A DNA stretch of 64,000 nucleotides, taken from the NCBI RefSeq assembly GCF_016734815.1, contig NZ_JAERQF010000016.1:44849-108848 (forward strand), given 5' to 3'. Position 1 is the stretch's first letter. The number at the start of each line of letters is the position of its first letter. Source of the stretch: Hymenobacter rubidus (lineage in GTDB: Bacteria; Bacteroidota; Bacteroidia; Cytophagales; Hymenobacteraceae). The position numbers and the translations under genes are program-made. Shown here piece after piece: positions 26,018 through 35,080 of this stretch. The notes beneath the pieces were generated by a model, which ran no database searches, was not told the DNA's origin, and saw nothing but the letters and a program-made list of their open reading frames with translations.

Positions 26018-27034
26018 TTACATGCTGGGCGCCCCGTTTACGGTGGTGTACTTCAGCGTGTACTTCTTGTCGGGGAAAATGTATTTGAAGGCGCCCTGGC
26101 ACATCAGCGCGGCCTCATGGAAGCCGCAGAGGATGAGCTTCAGCTTGCCGGGGTAGGTATTGATATCGCCGATGGCGAACACACCGGGCAGCGAAGTGCT
26201 GTAGTCGAGCGTGTCCACCTTCACGGCGTCATTCTCGATTTCCAGCCCCCACTCGCCAATGGGGCCGAGCTTGGGCGTGAGGCCGAAGAGCGGAATGAAG
26301 CAGTCGAGCGGCACGGTTTCGGCCTTGCCGTCGTTGCCGGTGATGGTGACTTCCTTCAGCTCGCCGTTGCCGTGCAGGTGCGTCACGTTGGAGCTGAGCA
26401 CGAGCTTGATTTTACCGGCTTCGTGCAGCTTCTGCACTTTCTCGGCCGAGTCGGCGGCGCCGCGGAAGGTGGTGCCGCGGTGCACGAGCGTTACGTCGGA
26501 CGCCACGTTGGCGAGGAAATTGGTCCAGTCGAGGGCCGAGTCGCCGCCGCCGGCGATGACAATTTTCTTGTCGCGGAAGTGCTCGGGGTCGCGCACCATG
26601 TAGTGCACGCCTTTGCCGCCTTCAAACTGCGTGAGATTTTCGACGGCCGGCTTGCGGGGCTCGAACGAGCCCAGGCCGCCGGCAATGGCCACGGCCTTGC
26701 AGTGGATTTCGGTGCCGTCGGTGGTGAAGAGCTGGAACGAGCCGTCTTCGAGCTTCTGGAACTGCTCCACCCGCTCGCCCAGCGTGAAAGTGGGGTGGAA
26801 GGGCTCAATCTGCTTCATCAGATTGTCGACCAGGTCGCCAGCCAGAATCTCGGGGAAGCCCGGGATGTCGTAAATCGGCTTCTTGGGGTAAATCTCGGAG
26901 AGCTGGCCGCCGGGCTGCGGCAGGGCATCAACAACGTGGCAGCGGAGCTTGAGCAAGCCCGCCTCAAACACTGCAAACAGACCGACCGGGCCGGCCCCGA
27001 TAATGCAGATATCGGTGGAAATGGGAGTGGACAT
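26018..27034 (-). CDS. Ferredoxin-NAD(P)+ reductase, thioredoxin-reductase-like type (FNR type 2)
   Basis: This 338-residue flavoenzyme passes electrons between NAD(P)H and ferredoxin or flavodoxin. FAD-binding segments are DICIIGAGPVGLFAVFEAGL, LPQPGGQLSEIYPKKPIYDI and GVFAIGDINTYPGKLKLILC; the NAD(P) Rossmann motif is KIVIAGGGDSALDW. The CxxC redox pair of thioredoxin reductase is absent, and the extended C-terminus (GAFKYIFPDKKYTLKYTTVN) is typical of the TrxR-like ferredoxin reductases such as YumC. The downstream ferredoxin gene supports this role. Confidence 0.92.
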   Translation of the reverse strand: MSTPISTDICIIGAGPVGLFAVFEAGLLKLRCHVVDALPQPGGQLSEIYPKKPIYDIPGFPEILAGDLVDNLMKQIEPFHPTFTLGERVEQFQKLEDGSFQLFTTDGTEIHCKAVAIAGGLGSFEPRKPAVENLTQFEGGKGVHYMVRDPEHFRDKKIVIAGGGDSALDWTNFLANVASDVTLVHRGTTFRGAADSAEKVQKLHEAGKIKLVLSSNVTHLHGNGELKEVTITGNDGKAETVPLDCFIPLFGLTPKLGPIGEWGLEIENDAVKVDTLDYSTSLPGVFAIGDINTYPGKLKLILCGFHEAALMCQGAFKYIFPDKKYTLKYTTVNGAPSM

Positions 27035-27220
27035 AGGGGTGAAAAGTGCCTTTAACCGGGCGTCGGCTTTGAAGCGGCCACAACGTAGGAGGCCGTTGGC
27101 GCAAAGGTACGGGTCGGGGTCGGGGCGGCCAACGCGGCCCCGGCTTATCCGGGCGTATAACAGCGCCGCCGCCGGAATCGTTGGCGGCGGGAAGCCCGAA
27201 AAAGGCCGGATTGGCCGGCG

Positions 27221-27634
27221 TCAGGCGGCCGTGCCGGTGCGGAGCTGCAGGGCGTCGAGAAACTGCGTGGCGTCCCAGATATCGAGGAAATACTCCACGG
27301 ACATGGCCTGGCGGGTGGTCACGGCGTCGGTGTAGTGGCGGGTGGCCAGGCCGGGCACGTGCACTTCGGCCACCAGCTGCACGCCGCGCTGCACGATGAG
27401 CTGCTCGACGGTCTGAAACCCGCTGAGCAGGTCGGCCCCGTTCTCGCTCACCACCTGCATGTCGGTGAGAATGCAGAACCCAGGCTCGACTTCGGCCAGG
27501 GCCGCCCGCCAGTCGTCGCAGTAGTGCGGCAAGGTCGTGGCCGTCCGCATCTGCGCGAAATTCTGGTAGAAAATCCGATTCTGGGCACGGTCAACCGTGA
27601 TTTGGTATTCGGCGCGGAGAGCAATAAGGTGCAT
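27221..27634 (-). CDS. Small soluble protein, possibly STAS/SpoIIAA-like fold
   Basis: The 137-residue protein has alternating strands and helices: EYQITVDRAQNRIFYQNFAQ, then a helix around YCDDWRAALAEVEPG, the hydrophobic strand FCILTDMQVVSE, and a helix GFQTVEQLIVQRG. This order resembles STAS or SpoIIAA-like sensor proteins, but I cannot name conserved catalytic residues. The ATG at 27634 was chosen because it begins right before the first strand. It is divergent from the vWA lipoprotein of the 28016-38642 module; a functional link is not evident. Confidence 0.6.
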   Translation of the reverse strand: MHLIALRAEYQITVDRAQNRIFYQNFAQMRTATTLPHYCDDWRAALAEVEPGFCILTDMQVVSENGADLLSGFQTVEQLIVQRGVQLVAEVHVPGLATRHYTDAVTTRQAMSVEYFLDIWDATQFLDALQLRTGTAA

Positions 27635-28015
27635 AGCGGCACAGAACCTAGAAAAGACCAACAGCACAGTTCTCCCGCAATACTACTAAATAGTCGGGCT
27701 CAAAACGTGTTATCCGGCCTTCTAATAAACTGGCCTTGGCCGCAAACAGGCGTAAAACAATGATTTATAGTGATAAGCGAAGAAGTTTAAAAAAGTGTTA
27801 TTTGATGAAAGGTAGCAACAGGCTGGCACTGTGCCGCCTGTCTGCGGCGGGCTCGTGGAAAAAGATTCCGGCGAGGCATCGGCCGTACTACGAATGCAGG
27901 GCGCGCGTTTAAAGGTGGTGGTTTCGGCCGTGGGGCATTTCGCTGCGTAATGCCTATACTTCGCCCCAAAACCTTGCCTAGCGTTTGCTCTATGCCGATT
28001 TCCGTTTCCGTGCCG
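27635..28015. other. Divergent intergenic region upstream of the seven-gene module
   Basis: These 381 bp hold no gene. TATACTTC near 27955 is a weak match to a -7 element for the module. Alternative in-frame ATG codons of the lipoprotein lie at 27950 and 27992. None of the dispersed palindromes are present. Confidence 0.35.
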
Positions 28016-29329
28016 ATGCCCGTGCCGCATCTGTTTCGTCGTTTTCAGCTCGTCGGAGTGCTTTTGGGGGGGCTGTCGTTGCTGACTGCCTGCGGCTCGG
28101 AGCCCACCGAAACCACCGCCACCAAGCCCCCCAAAGGCGCCAAGCCTGTCGCCGAAGCACCCGCCGCCACCGAAGCCGCACCGCTGCACGTCAGCATCTT
28201 TCTGGAATATTCGGGCGGCATGAAGGGTTTCGTGCCCCGCGGCGGGGCCGACAAGCCCGCCACCGAGTTTCAGAAGCGCATTGGCGCGCTCATCACCGAA
28301 ACGCAGGTGAACGGGGCCGTGGCCGACCGCAAGTACTACCTCTGCGAAAACGCCGCGCCGCGCCCCGTGAAATTTGAAGAGCTGCGCGACGTGGTGCAGG
28401 GCGAAGTGAGCCAGGCCGCCCTCGGCACCGAGCTGCCGCAGATGCTGGAAGGCATTCTCAACCGGCCCAAGGCGGGGGAGGAGGTGAGCGTGGTGATTTC
28501 GGACTTCATTTATGGCCCGGCCCGCAAGTCGGATTTTTCGCAGCTGCCGAACCTGATTCGCACGTCCATCGCGCCCGTGAGCCGGCAGCAGCTGGCCGTG
28601 GCGGTGTTCGGCGAAACCTCGCATTTCTACGGCAGCTACTTCCCGGCCGTGAAAACGCCCGTGCAGAAACGCACGCTCAACGGCGAAAAGGTGCCCTACT
28701 ACGTGTGGGTGATTGGGCCGCCCGCGCAGGTGGCGCGCTACGCGGCCGAGGTGTTTCGGAACGCGCCGGCCCAGCAGGCGTTTTTTGGCTTGAAAACCAG
28801 CACGCCGGCCTTTGCGCCGCTGCTCACCAAGCTCACGGACCCGAAATTAAAGTCGAGCGGCGGCACGGTGTATGCCGAAAATAACGGCCTGACCCTGAAC
28901 CCCTCCGACGACCCGGTGGACTTTTCGGTGGGGCTGGATTTGAAGGAATTGCCCGCCGCGTGGCAGCAGCCGGCATTTTTGGCCCAACATCTGCAAGTGC
29001 GCCTGCCCAACGGCCAGGCCAGCCTGCTGCCCAGCTCGGTGCGCCCGCTCACCGACGAGGAGCAGAGTGGCCAGCCGGTGCTGGCGCCCTACACCCACGT
29101 GGTGCGCCTGCGGGTGAGCAAGCTGGCGGCGCCCACGGCCACGCTCACCCTTTCCCTGCCCGCCCCGGAAACGCCGGATTGGGTGGCTGCCTGGAGCACG
29201 ACCAACGACAATGCGCCCGCGCCGCGCACGTTCGGCCTCGACCAAATCCTGACCGGCGTCCGGCAGTCGTATCCAACTACCTTGCCCGCCGTATTCACGG
29301 TTCAGCTTCCGCTTAAAAACGATAAATAG
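28016..29329 (+). CDS. vWA-like lipoprotein, first gene of tubulin/actin/stator module
   Basis: The ATG at 28016 gives 437 residues with an ideal lipoprotein signal (LLGGLSLLTAC). After a Pro/Ala-rich linker comes a probable von Willebrand A domain: strand 1 LHVSIFLEYSGGMKGF, where Glu64-x-Ser66-x-x-Met stands for the usual Asp-x-Ser-x-Ser MIDAS, a helix, and strand 4 VSVVISDFIYGPA with Ser162-Asp163. The C-terminal half is beta-rich, with repeated strands such as FSVGLDLKELPAAW and HLQVRLPNGQASLLPSS. It is probably periplasmic and attached to the outer or inner membrane. vWA proteins commonly act as metal-dependent assembly scaffolds. The domain call is from motif pattern only. Six genes on the same strand follow. 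Confidence 0.7.
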   Translation: MPVPHLFRRFQLVGVLLGGLSLLTACGSEPTETTATKPPKGAKPVAEAPAATEAAPLHVSIFLEYSGGMKGFVPRGGADKPATEFQKRIGALITETQVNGAVADRKYYLCENAAPRPVKFEELRDVVQGEVSQAALGTELPQMLEGILNRPKAGEEVSVVISDFIYGPARKSDFSQLPNLIRTSIAPVSRQQLAVAVFGETSHFYGSYFPAVKTPVQKRTLNGEKVPYYVWVIGPPAQVARYAAEVFRNAPAQQAFFGLKTSTPAFAPLLTKLTDPKLKSSGGTVYAENNGLTLNPSDDPVDFSVGLDLKELPAAWQQPAFLAQHLQVRLPNGQASLLPSSVRPLTDEEQSGQPVLAPYTHVVRLRVSKLAAPTATLTLSLPAPETPDWVAAWSTTNDNAPAPRTFGLDQILTGVRQSYPTTLPAVFTVQLPLKNDK

Positions 29330-29344
29330 TTGTTGGTTGCTCGT

Positions 29345-29402
29345 TGTCAGTTGTTAGTTCCAATCGACTTTCATCTGGCATCCCGCCTAACAACTGACAA
29401 CA
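29345..29402. repeat. Inverted repeat (family D) between module genes 1 and 2
   Basis: TTGTCAGTTGTTAG and CTAACAACTGACAA form an inverted repeat, with extra TTGTTGG / CAACAAAC-like flanks. It fills most of the 96-bp gap between the vWA lipoprotein and the small membrane protein genes. Confidence 0.6.
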
Positions 29403-29425
29403 AACAACTGCCAACTAAACCCGCT

Positions 29426-29836
29426 ATGCAAACCTTCTTCACCAGCCTGTATTCGGCTCTGATTTCCATCTTCCAAAGCCAGCGCCCGGCCGATTACGGC
29501 CTGTACAAAACCGACCTGTTTTCGCTCGTGGGTTGGAGCACGCTGGGCGTGAGCCTGCTGCTGGTGCTGGCGTTTTACTACGTGTTCAACTCGGCTTTGC
29601 GCACCGGCATGTTCCGCACGCCGCACTGGGCCCTCACGCTGGCACTAACTGCCGGCCTGGGCGTATTCCTCGCCAACAGCCTCAGCAAAGGCCACGGCGC
29701 GGAAGTGAGCAGCTACCTGGGCTATTTCATGGTGGTGAACATGCTGGTGGCGGCCCTGTGGTTTCTGCTTTTCTCGGTGCTGCTGAAGCGCTGGAGTACG
29801 TATGCGCGCACTACGCCGTTTGTGGGGCCGTTTTAG
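29426..29836 (+). CDS. Small three-helix membrane protein, module gene 2
   Basis: The 136-residue protein has hydrophobic helices at about 34-55 (LVGWSTLGVSLLLVLAFYYV), 68-88 (ALTLALTAGLGVFLANSL) and 98-122 (YFMVVNMLVAALWFLLFSVL), with a short amphipathic N-terminus. I do not recognise a family. Its position between the vWA lipoprotein and the tubulin-like gene, on the same strand, suggests a membrane component of the same machine. No functional residues stand out. Confidence 0.7.
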   Translation: MQTFFTSLYSALISIFQSQRPADYGLYKTDLFSLVGWSTLGVSLLLVLAFYYVFNSALRTGMFRTPHWALTLALTAGLGVFLANSLSKGHGAEVSSYLGYFMVVNMLVAALWFLLFSVLLKRWSTYARTTPFVGPF

Positions 29837-29839
29837 CGG

Positions 29840-29985
29840 TTCACCTCACCCCCGGCCCCTCTCCCGCGGAGAGGGGAGCCTGACGATTCTCAGGCTGGGC
29901 TTTGACAAATTATTTCCATCAATAACTTCACCCGCGCCGCCTCGGCTCCCCTCTCCGCGGGAGAGGGGCCGGGGGTGAGGTTCAC
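29840..29985. repeat. Family C palindromic element, copy 1
   Basis: ACCTCACCCCCGGCCCCTCT (29843 on) and its inverse AGAGGGGCCGGGGGTGAGGT are the arms; inside each, CTCTCCGCGGGAGAG is itself palindromic. The element fills the gap between the small membrane protein gene and the tubulin-like gene. Confidence 0.75.
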
Positions 29986-30000
29986 CCGTCAGAACTAGCT

Positions 30001-31482
30001 ATGTCCAAACTATTCATCTTTGCCGTGGGCGGCACCGGGGCCCGCGTGCTGCGCTCCCTCACCATGCTGCTGGCCTCGGGCGTGCGTATTCCCAACTGCG
30101 ACCAAGTGGTGCCCGTCCTCATTGACCCCGACACCCAGAACGGCGACGTGACGCGCACCGTGGCCCTGCTCAAGCGCTACGCCCGCATCCACGAGGCGCT
30201 GTACGGCGACGGCCAGAAGGAAAAAACCGGCTTCTTCAGCCAGCCCATGAACACGCTGGCCCATCTTAACACCAGCGGGGGCGGCGAGGAGCTGCGCGAC
30301 TCGTTCGTGTACGACTTCGGCGGCATCAGCCAGCCCTTCCGCGACTACCTGAAATACAACGACCTCTCGGTAGAAACCCAGGGTTTGGTCGATTTGCTTT
30401 TCACGCAGGACAGCCTCGCGGCCAATCTCGACGTGGGCTTCCGGGGCTCGCCCAACGTGGGCTCGGTGGTGCTGAATGCGGTGGTGCAATCCAAGGAAAT
30501 GCGCTACCTCGCCCAAAGCCTGCAGGACGGCGACCGGGCGTTTTTCATTAGCTCGATTTTTGGCGGAACGGGCGCGGCCGGCTTCCCGCTGCTGGTGAAA
30601 AACCTGCGCGACGCGAATTCCCCGCTGGCCCACCCCGAAATCCGCCGTCGCCTCAAAGCCGGCGCGCTGGTGATGCTGCCCTACTTCAAGCTGCAGGACC
30701 CCTCGGCCGATGAGAAAGCCGGCGGCCAGGATTTTATCGACTCCAACACCTTCATCACGAAGACGAAAACGGCTCTTTCGTACTACGCCGACAACCTACA
30801 AGGGCTGGAGGCCCTGTACTACCTCGGCGACCAGCCCGGCCAGCCGCTGGCCAACCACCCCGGCCGCGCCGAGCAGCGCAATCAAGCCCACTTACTGGAG
30901 ATGCTGGGCGCGCTGTCCATTCAGCACTTCATGGAAGTGCCCGACAATCAGCTTGACGGCAACCAGCCGCTCCACCACGAATACGGCCTGAAATCCGACA
31001 GCACCGACATCGACTTCGGCCAGCTGCCCAGCGATATGCGCCAGGAAGTGGCCCGTCCGCTCATCCAGCTGCACTACTTTGCTCGCTACTTCCTCAAGCA
31101 CACGCCCGAGGATGCCAAAGCGCCCTACTACGAAGCCGGCGACATGGCCGCTCAGCTGCGCAACAACCGCGCCCTGCGTGAGCTGACGGACTTTTTTGGC
31201 GAATACAACGAGTGGCTGCGCGAGTTGGGCGTGAACCAGCGCCGCTACACTGCCATCCGCGCCGACGAAGCGGATTTCAACAAAATGGTGAGCGACAAAA
31301 CGGTGGAAACCGGCATTTTCAGCAAGGGCATCACGCCGGGTTTCTTCCGCGACGAGCTAACCAAGGCCGTGGGCAAAGACACTTTGAAAAACCCGACGGA
31401 GAACGAGGCCTTGCGCTGGGTGGTGAAGGCATTTGAGGAGGCAACGGGCGAAATTCTGGACAAGAAGCTGCAATACTCCTAA
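30001..31482 (+). CDS. FtsZ/tubulin-like GTPase family protein, module gene 3
   Basis: The 493-residue soluble protein opens with LFIFAVGGTGARVLRSLTML, a Rossmann-type nucleotide loop (Gly10-Gly-Thr-Gly13). It has a second glycine loop, FFISSIFGGTGAAGFPLLVK (Gly188-Gly-Thr-Gly-Ala), at the place of the tubulin/FtsZ signature motif GGGTGTG. Both loops together point to the tubulin-like family that is distinct from cell-division FtsZ. The remaining 300 residues are helical and lack the canonical FtsZ C-terminal tail. Polymerisation and GTP hydrolysis are unproven. It is preceded by a family C element and followed by another, then by the actin-fold ATPase gene. Confidence 0.8.
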   Translation: MSKLFIFAVGGTGARVLRSLTMLLASGVRIPNCDQVVPVLIDPDTQNGDVTRTVALLKRYARIHEALYGDGQKEKTGFFSQPMNTLAHLNTSGGGEELRDSFVYDFGGISQPFRDYLKYNDLSVETQGLVDLLFTQDSLAANLDVGFRGSPNVGSVVLNAVVQSKEMRYLAQSLQDGDRAFFISSIFGGTGAAGFPLLVKNLRDANSPLAHPEIRRRLKAGALVMLPYFKLQDPSADEKAGGQDFIDSNTFITKTKTALSYYADNLQGLEALYYLGDQPGQPLANHPGRAEQRNQAHLLEMLGALSIQHFMEVPDNQLDGNQPLHHEYGLKSDSTDIDFGQLPSDMRQEVARPLIQLHYFARYFLKHTPEDAKAPYYEAGDMAAQLRNNRALRELTDFFGEYNEWLRELGVNQRRYTAIRADEADFNKMVSDKTVETGIFSKGITPGFFRDELTKAVGKDTLKNPTENEALRWVVKAFEEATGEILDKKLQYS

Positions 31483-31488
31483 CGGAGG

Positions 31489-31648
31489 AACCTCACCCCC
31501 TGACCCCCTCTCCAAAAAAGAGGGGGCACCGGATAAGAAAAAGATGCCTGCAAAGGCACAATCAACAAACGAATAAACAGTAAACACCTGACGTCAGCGC
31601 ATTGCCGGTGCCCCCTCTTTTTTGGAGAGGGGGTCAGGGGGTGAGGTT
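31489..31648. repeat. Family C palindromic element, copy 2
   Basis: AACCTCACCCCCTGACCCCC at the left and its inverse GGGGTCAGGGGGTGAGGTT at the right are joined by arms CTCTCCAAAAAAGAGGGGGC and its inverse. It fills the gap before the actin-fold ATPase gene, and its right edge runs into the leader of that gene. Confidence 0.75.
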
Positions 31649-31672
31649 GACGTGAGGCCGAAAACAACCTTC

Positions 31673-34600
31673 ATGGCTAAAATCCTGCGTTTGCACGACA
31701 CCGGCTCCAGCACCCACGAGGGCTGGGGACCGACTGGTAAAATTGGCCCCCACGAAGTGGAGCGCCTGCTCGACCCGCAGGGCGGCCGCGCCGCCAAGGT
31801 GGCGGTTTCGATTCCCTCGCCCTTCGCCCGCATGCACCTGGTAGAGACCGCGCTGCGCTTCGTGACGCAGGGCGGTGCGGCCCAAGACTCAGTATATCAT
31901 CAGCTGGTGAGCCACTTCTGGGACGTGTGGGAAATGGTGTTCAACTTCCACCAGCGCAAGCTGGCCAGCCAGCGCCTGCAAATCCGGGCTTGGCGCAAGG
32001 ACGAGGAACTGGCCAAATTGCGCGCCAATCCCGCCACCCGCCCGTTGGCCGACGTGCTGGCCCTGTACCTCGACGGCCGATTCGCGAAGCTGACCGAGAT
32101 GCACCTCATCTACTTCCCCGGTTCCAATGGTGTGCCGCAGCTTATCGGCGGCACCTCGCCGCTCACGCTGTTTTTCCCGGCCCCGAATGTGAAGCCGCTG
32201 CCGGTGCAGCGCCCGCAGGGTGGGGGCTATTATTTTGATAACCAATATGTGCCGCTGGCCAACCGCGAAGCCGCGTTCCGCGACTACGTGTACCAAGAGT
32301 TCGTGGGCGACCCGGCCCTGACGGCCATGGCGCCGCTGGTGCGCGACACCCTTGACCGTGGCCTACTGCAGAAGTGGGCCATGGACGGCACCGCCAGCCT
32401 CAGCAACTTCCCGGTGCTGACCGATGCCTCGAACAACCAGATTGACGTGGCCGGCGTGTTGCTGCGCGTGCGCCCCGACGAAGGCACCGTGCGCGGCTCC
32501 GACCTGTTCATCCGGCCTACGCGGGCGGGGGTGGCGGGGCCGCTGCCGATAGTGTTACGTCCGGGGCTGAAGGCCATTGGCAAGAAGTATTACAACGAAA
32601 CGCTGTTTGCCGACAGCGGGGCCATTGTGCCGCTGACCGATGCCCGGCCACTAAAGGAACGCACGCTGCCCGGCCCGGAGCTGCCATATCCGTACCTCAC
32701 GGTGAATGACTTGCTGGAGGAAACCCTGCTGGCCGTGCCCTACGAGGTTGACGAGGCCAAATTCTTCGTCGGCAACCTGAAAATCGCGCCCGGCTTCCGG
32801 CCCAGCAGCTGGCCGCTGCTGCCCATTAAGCCAGCTTATTTCGACTATTTCACCCAGCAGGATTTGGCCGAGCACCTCTCGCTGGAGCTGGAATCGGCTT
32901 GCATCCGGGTGCGGCTACGGGTGCCGGTGAGCGGTGGCGACTACGTGGATTACGAGCGCGCTTACTACGATAACCCGCAGGGCGAGGGCGTGGGCCGGCT
33001 GCGCGTGACCAACGTGGCGCTGTCGGTGTTCCCCTTCGTGAAAGTGGCCGATGCGCCGCAGTACAACGACTTCTACAAAGTCATGCTGGTGGATGCCAAC
33101 AACATCGACCCCAGCATGGTGACCAAGAAAGTCGACCTGAAATTCTGGGCCAACGGCCACCAGCTCAGCGAAACCGGCACCGACCAGAGCGCCACCCGCT
33201 ACGAGCGCACCCCCAAAACCAGCCAGGACGAGGGCAGCACTTACTTCGAGGTGCGCGGCACGCATTTCGACTACCTCGAAGTACTGAACCCGTCCCCGGC
33301 CGAGGGCCGCGCGCTCATCATCCCGCGCTGGCCCCAGGTGCGCCAGGGCACTAAGGAGTACCGTTTTGCCATCGACTTCGGCACCACGAACACCCACGTG
33401 GCCATGCAGGACAGCCCCGGTCAGGAGCCCAAGCCGTTCAGCTTCGGCCTGGCCGATACGCCGGTGGCCCTGTTGAAAAAGTCCACCGCCGAGCCCGACC
33501 GCACCGCCTACGAGCGCCTGTACCGCGGCATCGACGACGACCCGGCCAACTTCGTGCAAATCAAGCGCTGGCAGCAGTACCAGGAGCGTGAGTTCGTGCC
33601 CCCGATTATCGGGGCCGATAGCTCGCCCTACGCCTTCCCGGCCCGCACCGCCACCTACGAGGCGGCCAACTACGCCACCCAGGAGCTGAGCGTGCTCGGC
33701 AATATCAACGTGGCTTTCGGCATCATCACCGAGGAGCAGCGCCGGCCGAACTACCACACCAACCTGAAGTGGGATAACTCGCTCAACATCGCCAACACCA
33801 ACCGCGTGCGGGCGTTTTTCAAGGAAATCCTGCTGCTGTGCCGCGCCAAAGTGGCCCTGAACGGCGGCAACCTCGCGGCCACCCAAATTACTTGGTTTGC
33901 CCCGCTGAGCTTTTCGACCTACCAGCGCAACCTGTATCAGCGCGAATGGGATACGCTGTTCCATGACGTGTTCAAAACGACCAACTCCATGCCCTGCATG
34001 GTAGAGTCGACCGCGCCGTATTATTACCTCACCCGGCGCAACATCGTGACGCTGGGACCGGGTGAAAACGCGGCCTTCATCGACATCGGCGGCGGCACTA
34101 CCGACGTGCTGCTCTACGCCGACCGCAAGCCGGTGCTGAGCACTTCGTTCCGCTTCGCCGGCAATGACCTGTGGGGCGATGGCGGGGCCGAGGTGCGCGG
34201 CTCGAAGGACAACGGCCTCGTGCGCTTTGGCGTGGCCGGCGTGCAGAGCGCGGTGCTGAGCCCCGCCGCCCGCCGGGCGCGGGAATACGTGCTGGTGGCC
34301 GAAGGAACCGACAATTTCGGCTCCGAGGACGTGGCCAGCTTCCTGTTCAACTACGACCAGCTGCTGGGTTTCAGCGAGCGACTGCTGCGGGCCGGGCACC
34401 TGCGCGTGCTGTTCTACCTGCACTTTGGGGCGCTGATTTACCACGTGGCGCAGGTGACGGTGGCCAACGGCCAGCAGCTGCCGCGCTACCTGTGCTTCAC
34501 GGGGCGCGGCAGCCTTTATGTGCGCCTGCTGGCGGCTGGGTCCAACCTGCAGCCGGTGGAGAAGCTGGCCCGCCTCATCATGGAAAAAGCAACCGGACAG

Positions 34601-35080
34601 ACTGTGCCGGCCGATTTCCGCATCAAGCTGGCCGACGACCCCAAGCAAACCACCGCCAACGGCGGCGTGCTCGCCACCGGCCAGATTCCGCAGGACCCGC
34701 CCATGGTTCGGCCCGTGGGCGTGCTTCCCGACCCCGAGAACCCGCTAGCCGACAAAGGCGAGCACCACCTCGAAGCCGCGGCCGTAACCGACGAAATCAA
34801 GCAAGCGGTGCTGGCCAACGCCCGCGCCTGCCTCAAGCTGCTGCTTGAAGACCCCGAGCTGAAGCGCGTGCAGGCCGACCTGGGTGTGAAAAACGACCCC
34901 GGCCTGGTGATGAATACGCTGGAGCGCAGCCTCGGCGACTCGTTCAACCTCTATCGCCAGCAGTACGCCGACGTGCTCCGCGACGGCGATACCGTGCCCG
35001 AAACGCTGTTCTTCCTGCCGTTCAAAAACGCACTGTATGAGCTATCCAAGGTGCTTCATGACGCGCAGCCGCTCAATTAG
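31673..35080 (+). CDS. Large Hsp70/actin-fold ATPase, module gene 4
   Basis: The ATG at 31673 gives 1135 residues; the 17 codons upstream come from a repeat and are not counted. Residues 1 to about 555 have no recognised domain. From about 563 there is an actin/Hsp70 ATPase: phosphate-1 FAIDFGTTNTHVA (Asp568), phosphate-2 AAFIDIGGGTTDVLLY (Asp804 to Asp811), and an adenosine-type motif LCFTGRGSLYVRLL (Gly944-x-Gly-Ser947). A segment SFRFAGNDLWGDGGAEVRGS follows phosphate-2. Long actin-fold proteins of this size with an N-terminal extension recall SrfB-type proteins, but I cannot verify this. No membrane helix is seen, so it probably acts in the cytoplasm with the tubulin-like partner. Confidence 0.82.
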   Translation: MAKILRLHDTGSSTHEGWGPTGKIGPHEVERLLDPQGGRAAKVAVSIPSPFARMHLVETALRFVTQGGAAQDSVYHQLVSHFWDVWEMVFNFHQRKLASQRLQIRAWRKDEELAKLRANPATRPLADVLALYLDGRFAKLTEMHLIYFPGSNGVPQLIGGTSPLTLFFPAPNVKPLPVQRPQGGGYYFDNQYVPLANREAAFRDYVYQEFVGDPALTAMAPLVRDTLDRGLLQKWAMDGTASLSNFPVLTDASNNQIDVAGVLLRVRPDEGTVRGSDLFIRPTRAGVAGPLPIVLRPGLKAIGKKYYNETLFADSGAIVPLTDARPLKERTLPGPELPYPYLTVNDLLEETLLAVPYEVDEAKFFVGNLKIAPGFRPSSWPLLPIKPAYFDYFTQQDLAEHLSLELESACIRVRLRVPVSGGDYVDYERAYYDNPQGEGVGRLRVTNVALSVFPFVKVADAPQYNDFYKVMLVDANNIDPSMVTKKVDLKFWANGHQLSETGTDQSATRYERTPKTSQDEGSTYFEVRGTHFDYLEVLNPSPAEGRALIIPRWPQVRQGTKEYRFAIDFGTTNTHVAMQDSPGQEPKPFSFGLADTPVALLKKSTAEPDRTAYERLYRGIDDDPANFVQIKRWQQYQEREFVPPIIGADSSPYAFPARTATYEAANYATQELSVLGNINVAFGIITEEQRRPNYHTNLKWDNSLNIANTNRVRAFFKEILLLCRAKVALNGGNLAATQITWFAPLSFSTYQRNLYQREWDTLFHDVFKTTNSMPCMVESTAPYYYLTRRNIVTLGPGENAAFIDIGGGTTDVLLYADRKPVLSTSFRFAGNDLWGDGGAEVRGSKDNGLVRFGVAGVQSAVLSPAARRAREYVLVAEGTDNFGSEDVASFLFNYDQLLGFSERLLRAGHLRVLFYLHFGALIYHVAQVTVANGQQLPRYLCFTGRGSLYVRLLAAGSNLQPVEKLARLIMEKATGQTVPADFRIKLADDPKQTTANGGVLATGQIPQDPPMVRPVGVLPDPENPLADKGEHHLEAAAVTDEIKQAVLANARACLKLLLEDPELKRVQADLGVKNDPGLVMNTLERSLGDSFNLYRQQYADVLRDGDTVPETLFFLPFKNALYELSKVLHDAQPLN

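Noticed and set aside
31673..35080. Naming the actin-fold ATPase SrfB
   Set aside because: Size and ATPase motifs allow it, but the N-terminal half cannot be matched by eye and no srfA or srfC neighbour was recognised.
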